A stretch of 11,490 nt of DNA from Clostridiales bacterium (GTDB lineage Bacteria > Bacillota > Clostridia > Lutisporales > Lutisporaceae): positions 1-11,490 of the forward strand of contig JAAYKT010000446.1 of the NCBI GenBank assembly GCA_012522255.1. Direction: 5' to 3'. The notes below the pieces were generated by a model. The model worked only from the letters and a program-made list of their open reading frames with translations. It was not told the origin of the DNA and did not search any database. This document shows, in pieces, positions 7,287 to 11,490 of the stretch (position 1 is its first letter; every line of letters begins with the position of its first letter). A program made the translations under genes and the position numbers.

Positions 7287-7928
7287 TTGGATTTGCTAAA
7301 TATGAGCATTAAACAGTATTGTGAACTTTTAGGAAGCAGTGAGCCGGCACCGGGGGGAGGGAGTACCGCAGCCCTTGCAGGGGCTTTGGCTGCATCATTG
7401 ACAATGATGGTCGTAAATCTCTCCATCGGTAAAAAGTCATTTGAGGCACAGGATGAAGGCATTAAGGATAGTGTCATAAAGGAATTTGACAATATAAAAA
7501 AAATCAGGGAAGATTTATATTCCTTAATTGATGAAGACACAAAGGCATTTAATATGTTTATGGAAGCTATGAGGCTGCCAAAAGAAACAGAAGAGGAAAA
7601 AGCTATAAGAAATGAAAGGATGCAGCAAGCCGCCATTCTTACTTTGAATGTACCCATGGCTACTATGGAAAAGTGTTATTTGATTTTAAAGAACCAAAAA
7701 AGCATAGCAACTTACGGAAATAAAAATGCTGTTTCGGATGTGGGAGTTGGGTGCCATTTGGCTTTAACAGGATTGGAAGGTGCTTTGCTTAATGTTAATA
7801 TTAATCTACCGGGTATAAAGGATGAGACAGTAAAAAATAATGCAAAAGCAAAAAGAAACGAAATGTTAGCAGAGGCAAAGGTAATCTACGAAGATATTAT
7901 GGCTATAGTAAATAGCAGGATAGGATGA
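7287..7928 (+). CDS. fchA: Formimidoyltetrahydrofolate cyclodeaminase / methenyl-THF cyclohydrolase
   Basis: 213 residues from a TTG start at 7287. AGGAG at 7274-7278 is 8 nt upstream, and the resulting N-terminus MDLLNMSIKQYCELL matches where the family begins; an upstream in-frame ATG at 7218 lies inside hutI and gives an unnatural extension. The signature PAPGGGSTAALAGALAASL (from residue 20) is the folate-binding region of the cyclodeaminase domain. The protein is largely helical and acts in the cytoplasm, releasing ammonia from 5-formimino-THF to give 5,10-methenyl-THF. In animals this domain is fused to glutamate formiminotransferase; clostridia carry it as a separate gene, as here. Its place after hutI assigns it to histidine degradation, though in purinolytic clostridia it also serves formiminoglycine breakdown. 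It lies 25 nt after hutI and 4 nt before the next gene. Confidence 0.92.
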   Translation: MDLLNMSIKQYCELLGSSEPAPGGGSTAALAGALAASLTMMVVNLSIGKKSFEAQDEGIKDSVIKEFDNIKKIREDLYSLIDEDTKAFNMFMEAMRLPKETEEEKAIRNERMQQAAILTLNVPMATMEKCYLILKNQKSIATYGNKNAVSDVGVGCHLALTGLEGALLNVNINLPGIKDETVKNNAKAKRNEMLAEAKVIYEDIMAIVNSRIG

Positions 7929-7932
7929 AAAC

Positions 7933-8109
7933 ATGATTTCTAAAGAAGATATTGAAAGAATAAACATTTTATATAAAAAGTCAAAAGAAGTAATTTTATC
8001 GGAAGAAGAAGCAGAAGAGCAAAAAAGGCTGCGTAAAAAATACATAGAATGGATTAAAATGCAGGTAAGAAGTCAATTGGAAGTTCATGTTTCCAATGAT
8101 AAAAATTAA
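7933..8109 (+). CDS. DUF896 (YnzC-type) small cytoplasmic protein
   Basis: 58 residues: it begins MISKEDIERINILYKKSKE, continues through LSEEEAEEQKRLRKKYIEWI and ends VHVSNDKN. The start MISKEDIERIN and the E-E-Q-x-x-L-R-x-x-Y core are diagnostic of DUF896, small two-helix proteins widespread in Firmicutes with no firmly established role. AGGA at 7922-7925 lies 7 nt before the ATG and overlaps the end of fchA, so the gene is translationally linked to the hut block. About half the residues are charged and there is no signal or membrane helix. A link to histidine metabolism is not implied; these genes occur in varied contexts. Confidence 0.88.
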   Translation: MISKEDIERINILYKKSKEVILSEEEAEEQKRLRKKYIEWIKMQVRSQLEVHVSNDKN

Positions 8110-8122
8110 AAATATTGAAACC

Positions 8123-8151
8123 TTGATGTAAAATCATTTAAAAAGTACAAA
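8123..8151 (+). promoter_or_regulatory. Possible sigma-A-like promoter for the TPR gene
   Basis: TTGATG (8123-8128), a 17-bp spacer and TACAAA (8146-8151) fit a vegetative promoter moderately well. Initiation near 8158 would favour the ATG at 8193 over the GTG at 8163 as the start of the TPR gene. The match is weak in this AT-rich sequence. Confidence 0.3.
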
Positions 8152-8192
8152 TAGGATTTATAGTGTCGTTTAATGTGGTGGGTGGTGTATTT

Positions 8193-9245
8193 ATGAAAAC
8201 AGGAAACGTGGTTTCATTTGAAAGAGAAGCAGATTTTTATTTTGATTTAAGTTTTAAATACCAACAAAATGGCAGGCTAAACTCTGCCCTCAGGTATATT
8301 GAAAAAGCAGTCAGGAAAAAACCCAAGGATAGCACAATATTGTTCAGTTATGCAGGGTTTTTGTCCGAGTTGGGACATATAGACCATTCCTCTGAAATTC
8401 TTTTGAGAATTATAAATAACATTGATCCTAATTATGAAGAATGCTACTTTGGATTAGGTTGTAACTTTTTACAGGTGCAAAAAATGAAAAAATCACTGTA
8501 TTACTTTGAAAGATATATCAAAATGGCACCTGACGGCGAGTTTACCGAGGAAGCGGAAAACATGGTGGAAATGTTGAAGTTGATAAGGGAAGCAAATAAT
8601 AATTTAGATGATGATGAGCTGGAAAGAATTTATAAAATAGAAGAAAAAGGCATGAGGTTTTTAGAGAAAAAGGAGTATAATAAAGCCTTAAATGCTTTTG
8701 AAGAGGTTGTCGACAAGCTGCCTAATGCTTCACCTGCAAAGAACAATTTATCACTTACTTATTATTATTTAGGTAAAACAGAAAAAGCTATTGAATTGGC
8801 CCAAGAGGTCATTAAAGATGAACCCTTTAGTGTACATGCAAATAGCAATCTTTGTATCTATTATAATAAATTAGGCAGAACAAGCTTTCTTGAAAGGCAA
8901 ATCAGAGTATTGAGAAAACTATCTGTCGGTAATGAGGAATATGCATATAAGATTGCAGATACTTTTGCATGCTTGGGTAGGCATAAAGATGCCTATGCAG
9001 CTTATAAAAGGTTATTAAGGTTTGACAGACATAATCCCCAATATATTCATTATGTAGCGACAGCAGCATATAACTGTAAAAAGTACAGAGAAGCTTTGAA
9101 TATTTGGGAAAGATTGGAGGATGAGGAAGAAAACAATTATTTATGCGGTTATTATTCCAAACAGATTATGGATATAGAAGACGGGAAAAAAGACCATAAG
9201 CCGCTGCCCTATAATAAAGTCCGGAGTAAAAAACAGACCCTTTAA
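8193..9245 (+). CDS. Tetratricopeptide repeat protein
   Basis: 350 residues from ATG 8193, with GGTGG 7 nt upstream and an N-terminus MKTGNVVSFEREADFY that runs directly into the first repeat. An in-frame GTG at 8163 with AGGA upstream would add ten residues. About eight TPR-like helix pairs are visible in two blocks: residues 13-114 (NGRLNSALRYIEKAV, FGLGCNFLQ) and about 145-312 (KKEYNKALNAFEEVV, YYLGKTEKAIELAQ, LGRHKDAYAAYKRLL, KKYREALNIWERLE). An acidic linker (NNNLDDDELE) separates the blocks and the basic C-terminus has no fold I recognise. There is no signal peptide or membrane segment, so it is probably a cytoplasmic protein-binding scaffold; the partner cannot be read from the sequence. 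The gene is closed by the 9393-9436 terminator. Confidence 0.85.
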   Translation: MKTGNVVSFEREADFYFDLSFKYQQNGRLNSALRYIEKAVRKKPKDSTILFSYAGFLSELGHIDHSSEILLRIINNIDPNYEECYFGLGCNFLQVQKMKKSLYYFERYIKMAPDGEFTEEAENMVEMLKLIREANNNLDDDELERIYKIEEKGMRFLEKKEYNKALNAFEEVVDKLPNASPAKNNLSLTYYYLGKTEKAIELAQEVIKDEPFSVHANSNLCIYYNKLGRTSFLERQIRVLRKLSVGNEEYAYKIADTFACLGRHKDAYAAYKRLLRFDRHNPQYIHYVATAAYNCKKYREALNIWERLEDEEENNYLCGYYSKQIMDIEDGKKDHKPLPYNKVRSKKQTL

Positions 9246-9392
9246 ATTTACTGTTTAACAAAGGATCATTTTAAGCAAACCTTGTGAGTGTAATTTATCA
9301 TGGTATTATGGTGCTGCCAGGTAAAGTATAGATAATGACCTCTAAGATTATTAGGTATATATTAAAATAATATTAAAATTCGTTAAAAGGGT

Positions 9393-9436
9393 TCCTAAGC
9401 AGAATAACACATCTTTATATCTGCTTGGGATTTTTT
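9393..9436 (+). terminator. Intrinsic terminator after the TPR gene
   Basis: TCCTAAGCAGA (9393-9403) pairs with TCTGCTTGGGA (9420-9430) to make an 11-bp stem with one G-U pair and a 16-nt loop, followed at once by six T (9431-9436). It insulates the TPR gene from the small-protein cluster. Confidence 0.8.
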
Positions 9437-9444
9437 ATTATATT

Positions 9445-9473
9445 TTGTAACAAAAATTACACATGTACATAAT
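9445..9473 (+). promoter_or_regulatory. Sigma-A-like promoter for the small-protein cluster
   Basis: TTGTAA (9445-9450), a spacer of exactly 17 bp and CATAAT (9468-9473) give 4/6 and 5/6 matches to the vegetative consensus. An inverted repeat TGTAA-CAAAAA-TTACA (9446-9461) overlaps the -35 and spacer and could be an operator. Transcription would start near 9480, about 190 nt before the first gene. Confidence 0.5.
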
Positions 9474-9495
9474 ATAAAAGTGGGAAAGATGAACA

Positions 9496-9574
9496 ACCCG
9501 TGATTTATAGTAAGGTAGCCTTTACTATTGATAACAGTATATTCTGCATTCGGGTAACAATGTTTATCTTTACC
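9496..9574 (+). promoter_or_regulatory. Possible structured leader with alternative helices
   Basis: ACCCG (9496-9500) can pair with CGGGT (9551-9555), closing a domain that contains the hairpin ATAGTAAGG / CCTTTACTAT (9507-9528, loop TAG, one bulged T). The right strand of the closing helix overlaps GGTAA (9553-9557), which can instead pair with TTACC (9570-9574). The two helices exclude each other, as in a switch. I recognise no known riboswitch consensus; this is a manual fold in AT-rich sequence. Confidence 0.25.
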
Positions 9575-9665
9575 GTAATACTTTTAGTAATCGCATAGTC
9601 GAATTTGCTAAAATTTTTTCGGAAACATTTCATAAATGATTGGTCAGTATTAAGGAGGTGTAAGT

Positions 9666-9899
9666 ATGGGATTAGGAGCTCAAGGCTGCGGATGTGGTGG
9701 TGGTGATCAAACCGCTGGAATTTTTGGCGGTAATTGGATCTGGATACTTGCCTTAATTTTCTTCTGCTGTGGCGGTAGAGAAAGCTTAGCTGGTATTTTT
9801 GACAATAACAATTTCTTTGGGGAAGATTGCACATGGTTATGGATAGTATTAGCATTCTGGTGCTGCTGCAAAGGTAACAGAAGACCTCACTGTTGCTAA
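9666..9899 (+). CDS. Cys/Gly/Trp-rich 77-residue protein with internal duplication
   Basis: I do not recognise a named family. The ATG has AGGAGG at 9653-9658, 7 nt upstream. Of 77 residues, ten are Cys (8, 10, 34, 35, 55, 66-68, 76, 77) and the N-terminus is Gly-rich (GCGCGGGD). Two similar units follow one another: AGIFGGNWIWILALIFFCC (17-35) and, from residue 42, AGIF, an insert of acidic and Asn/Phe residues, then WLWIVLAFWCCC (57-68). Each ends a short hydrophobic Trp-containing segment with clustered Cys, so the protein may sit in or against a membrane or pack into a disulphide-linked layer. Comparable short Gly/Cys-rich proteins are common in spore-forming clostridia; a spore-envelope role is inference. 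A stem-loop follows 7 nt after the stop, and the three genes downstream are also small. Confidence 0.75.
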   Translation: MGLGAQGCGCGGGDQTAGIFGGNWIWILALIFFCCGGRESLAGIFDNNNFFGEDCTWLWIVLAFWCCCKGNRRPHCC

Positions 9900-9906
9900 A
9901 TTCAAA

Positions 9907-9939
9907 GCCCGGCTCAAAAGCCGGGCAAAATGTTTTTTT
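9907..9939 (+). terminator. GC-rich stem-loop after the Cys-rich gene, possible partial terminator
   Basis: GCCCGGCT-CAAA-AGCCGGGC (9907-9926) is a perfect 8-bp GC-rich hairpin with a tetraloop. The seven-T run (9933-9939) begins six bases after the stem (AAAATG between), so termination may be incomplete. It could instead stabilise the 3' end of the upstream message while letting some transcription reach the next genes. Confidence 0.6.
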
Positions 9940-10003
9940 GATGTAACTAAAAACGATACCCCGAATAAAATAAAAGTAGAATATAATTTTTAGGAGTTTT
10001 TTT

Positions 10004-10183
10004 ATGGATGACAGGGTTAGTGAAGATTTTATTCTGATATTATTACTTGCTGCAATATTTTTACTGCCTGTTGAAAATAAAAGTATAAAAAAAGAAAGAA
10101 GCGGTATGAATAAGAATTACATTTATAGAAGTAATAAACATAAGGATAGAAAAAGTAGAAGAAGTTGTTATTGTATAGACTAA
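10004..10183 (+). CDS. 59-residue single-pass membrane protein with basic tail
   Basis: ATG at 10004 is preceded by TAGGAG (9991-9996) with 7 nt spacing, a convincing ribosome site. The protein starts MDDRVSEDF, has one hydrophobic helix (about residues 9-22, ILILLLAAIFLLPV), and then a hydrophilic tail rich in Lys and Arg (KHKDRKSRRS) ending CYCID. By the positive-inside rule the basic tail should face the cytoplasm. The segment SEDFILILLLAAIF resembles FEDIFILALILFF in the 78-residue protein at 10804, so the two may be distant relatives. TATAAT at 9982-9987 is too close to the ribosome site to serve this gene easily. I recognise no family. Codon use and spacing agree with its neighbours, so I treat it as real. 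Confidence 0.7.
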   Translation: MDDRVSEDFILILLLAAIFLLPVENKSIKKERSGMNKNYIYRSNKHKDRKSRRSCYCID

Positions 10184-10205
10184 ATATAATTTTGGAGGTA
10201 ATAAC

Positions 10206-10802
10206 ATGGGCTATGGAAGGAACAATAGGAATGAGAATTCTTATGCCGGCGAAGAAATAAAAAATAAAATAAAAGAGAAATTGCCTAATATTGACTTAGA
10301 GCAAATTAATCAGGAAGATGTTAAAGATATTCTCTTAAATGAGATCGGCAAGAACCCAAATATAAACCAGAATGTAAAAAATATGATAAATCAAGGAGAT
10401 ATTAACGGATTAAAAGAAGAATTGGTTAAATACTTGGATAGCCGGGGCGGCAGTGATAGTTCAAGTATGAGGATTAAAAATATGCTGGAGAGCAATGACT
10501 ATGAAGGACTGCAAAATGAGTTAATGGGCACATTGTTTAAAAGTGCAACCGGTCAAAAAAAAAATGAAGTAAATGAAGAACAAAGTACAAAGAACCCTTT
10601 TACAGGAATTCTTAACGAGGCTTTTTTAAGCAATGCTTTGAGCAGGGTAAGCGCAGGTAATAAAAATGATAACAGAATAAATTTGCTAAACTCAATTAAA
10701 CCCTTCATGTCATCAGGCAGACAAAAAGTCATCGATGAATGCATTATGGCAGTTAATTTATTGATAATGGCGGAAAAACTTGGTTTAAAGGTAGGAAAAT
10801 AA
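10206..10802 (+). CDS. 198-residue soluble protein with internal repeat, unknown function
   Basis: The ATG is 22 nt after the previous stop and has TTTGGAGG upstream, so it is in the same operon. No signal peptide or membrane helix is visible; the protein is polar and Asn/Lys/Glu-rich. Two related segments are visible: VKNMINQGDINGLKEELVKY (57-76) and IKNMLESNDYEGLQNELMGT (90-109), separated by a Gly/Ser spacer (SRGGSDSSS). The N-terminal 15 residues are low-complexity (MGYGRNNRNENSYAG). The C-terminal 45 residues (from INLLNSIKPFMSSGRQK, then VIDECIMAVNLLIMAEKLG) look like two amphipathic helices. The pattern of INLL, KP, a basic turn, then a Leu/Ile-rich helix recalls small clostridial proteins of unknown role found near sporulation genes, but I recall this only as a pattern and cannot verify it. 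Its position between two small membrane proteins suggests it may bind them. Confidence 0.8.
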   Translation: MGYGRNNRNENSYAGEEIKNKIKEKLPNIDLEQINQEDVKDILLNEIGKNPNINQNVKNMINQGDINGLKEELVKYLDSRGGSDSSSMRIKNMLESNDYEGLQNELMGTLFKSATGQKKNEVNEEQSTKNPFTGILNEAFLSNALSRVSAGNKNDNRINLLNSIKPFMSSGRQKVIDECIMAVNLLIMAEKLGLKVGK

Positions 10803-10803
10803 A

Positions 10804-11040
10804 ATGAGCCCAATTGATATCATAGGTTATATTAAAGAAAAGCTATCTTTTGAAGATATTTTCATATTAGCTTTAATATTATTTTTTTTGATAGAAAGAA
10901 AAAGCGATATGATATTCATTATAATGCTTCTTATTATTTTTTTAGCCGGATTCAAGGAAGATTTATTTTCTGATATTTTTGAACTCGGTTTTTCCAATTT
11001 GCCAAACATACTGAACTTATTAAAAGGATATATGGCATAA
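10804..11040 (+). CDS. 78-residue helical-hairpin membrane protein
   Basis: The ATG lies 1 nt after the stop of the 198-residue gene, with AGGA (10793-10796) 7 nt upstream inside that gene, so translation is coupled. Two hydrophobic helices (about 17-30, FEDIFILALILFFLI; and 36-50, MIFIIMLLIIFLAGF) are joined by a charged turn, ERKSD. An amphipathic C-terminal tail follows (FSDIFELGFSNLPNILNLL). The acidic pair before the first helix and the acidic turn between the helices make a compact hairpin. I know of no function. It is the last gene of the cluster; no convincing T-run terminator follows it. Confidence 0.75.
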   Translation: MSPIDIIGYIKEKLSFEDIFILALILFFLIERKSDMIFIIMLLIIFLAGFKEDLFSDIFELGFSNLPNILNLLKGYMA

Positions 11041-11071
11041 AATCCTATGAACGTTTTTACTACATGTTTTG

Positions 11072-11118
11072 TATAGTTATTTTCATATATGCATAAAATC
11101 AAGGATTTATTAACTATA
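11072..11118. repeat. Inverted repeat downstream of the small-protein cluster
   Basis: TATAGTTA (11072-11079) and TAACTATA (11111-11118) are perfect 8-bp inverted copies, 31 nt apart. A second small palindrome, CTGCA-ATA-TGCAG, follows at 11122-11134. Neither is followed by a T-run, so they are weak terminator candidates. Confidence 0.35.
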
Positions 11119-11159
11119 ACCCTGCAATATGCAGATTGATTAATATTGTTTCGTTGCTA

Positions 11160-11188
11160 TTGATGAATATGTATTATAATAATATAAT
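11160..11188 (+). promoter_or_regulatory. Sigma-A promoter for the DUF21/CNNM-type gene
   Basis: TTGATG (11160-11165), a 17-bp spacer and a perfect TATAAT (11183-11188) lie 33 bp before the next start codon. An earlier overlapping TATAAT (from 11174) is at a poorer distance. This shows the last gene is transcribed on its own. Confidence 0.6.
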
Positions 11189-11221
11189 ATACTTAAGTTA
11201 ATTTTGGGGGGAATATTTTAA

Positions 11222-11490
11222 ATGGATGGTGACTTTTGGGGGCAGCTTTTTTTTATAATTATACTGGTTTGTATTAATGCATTTTTTGCTGCATCTGAGA
11301 TAGCTATACTGTCTGTGAGGCAATCCAAAATAAAGCCTCTGATAGAAAAAAACAGTAAATCAGCAATTATAATAAATAAATATTTAGAAGAACCAAGTAA
11401 ATTCCTTGCAACTATTCAAGTTGGCATAACATTGGCAGGTTTTTTTGCCAGTGCGTTAAGCGCAAAAACTTTAGCAGTCAGATTTGGAGA
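11222..11490 (+). CDS. DUF21/CNNM-type (HlyC/CorC family) membrane protein, 5' part
   Basis: The first 89 codons are present, starting at ATG 11222 with a GGGGGG run (11206-11211) about 10 nt upstream, and the frame runs off the window. The N-terminus has a hydrophobic helix, LFFIIILVCINAFFAASEIA, that includes the FAASE signature at the start of the DUF21 domain. VRQSKIKPLIE, a helical segment, and FLATIQVGITLAGFFASAL follow; this last stretch is the second conserved DUF21 helix. Full-length members carry this membrane domain, a pair of CBS domains and a CorC/HlyC C-terminal domain, and are linked to Mg2+ or other divalent-cation export; older annotations call them haemolysins. An mgtE fragment lies at the other end of the window, but over 11 kb away, so I draw no operon link. 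Confidence 0.85.
   Translation, partial: MDGDFWGQLFFIIILVCINAFFAASEIAILSVRQSKIKPLIEKNSKSAIIINKYLEEPSKFLATIQVGITLAGFFASALSAKTLAVRFG

Larger units (their letters stand above)
9246..9665. other. Intergenic region between the TPR gene and the small-protein cluster
   Basis: This 420-base stretch has no credible gene. Its left part (9246-9392) is an untranslated tail with only weak hairpins. It then holds the TPR terminator (9393-9436), a sigma-A-like promoter (9445-9473), and a leader of about 190 bases with several complementary segments before the AGGAGG site at 9653-9658. Confidence 0.6.

Noticed and set aside
9480..9560. Possible c-di-GMP-I riboswitch, suggested by GGTAGCC at 9514-9520
   Set aside because: The conserved GCAAA-containing core and tetraloop-receptor sequences of that class are missing; only the short GGTAGCC resembles it, and it is part of a simple hairpin.
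9505..9855. 116-codon minus-strand frame opposite the Cys-rich gene
   Set aside because: Its His run is the complement of Gly codons in the plus-strand gene and the rest covers the leader. No ribosome site; low-complexity product.
9982..9987. TATAAT as a promoter for the 59-aa gene
   Set aside because: It is only 3 nt before the ribosome binding site, so a transcript would begin inside that site, and no -35 lies at a fitting distance.
11122..11134. CTGCA-ATA-TGCAG hairpin as terminator of the small-protein cluster
   Set aside because: Only 5 bp of stem and no T-run after it.

Overview
This window looks like chromosome from an anaerobic, low-GC, spore-forming Firmicute of the class Clostridia. 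Supporting signs are the AT-rich intergenic DNA, strong GGAGG-type ribosome binding sites, TTG and GTG starts, an S-layer-homology (SLH) surface protein, a bactofilin/M23 pair, a clostridial-type histidine-degradation block with a stand-alone FchA, a DUF896 protein and small Cys/Gly-rich proteins. I cannot name the species. No rRNA, tRNA, CRISPR, transposase or phage gene was seen.

Layout. 1-181: C-terminal end of an MgtE-type Mg2+ transporter. 496-2064 (+): secreted transglutaminase-like protein with three SLH repeats, preceded by an extended -10 promoter and a perfect 19-bp palindrome. A bidirectional hairpin terminator (2083-2103) separates it from a convergent two-gene operon on the minus strand: a membrane-anchored M23 peptidase followed by a bactofilin (3486 down to 2155). 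From 3882 (+) runs a tightly packed set: thpR (RNA 2',3'-cyclic phosphodiesterase), hutH, hutI, fchA and a 58-aa DUF896 gene, then a TPR protein (8193-9245) ending at a strong terminator (9393-9436).

9445-11040: a cluster of four small genes with no function I can name. It has its own sigma-A-like promoter and a ~190-nt leader with mutually exclusive helices. The genes encode a 77-aa Cys/Gly/Trp-rich protein built of two repeats, a 59-aa single-pass membrane protein, a 198-aa soluble protein with an internal repeat, and a 78-aa helical-hairpin membrane protein. A GC-rich stem-loop sits between the first gene and the other three. The window ends in the 5' part of a DUF21/CNNM-type (HlyC/CorC) membrane protein with its own promoter.

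How the genes work together. HutH deaminates histidine to urocanate, HutI opens imidazolonepropionate to formiminoglutamate, and FchA recovers ammonia from formimino-tetrahydrofolate. Urocanase (HutU) and glutamate formiminotransferase (FtcD) are needed between these steps and are not in the window. The M23 peptidase and bactofilin probably act together on peptidoglycan and cell shape. The best candidate for something undescribed is the small-protein cluster at 9666-11040; a spore-envelope or membrane-complex role there is inference only.
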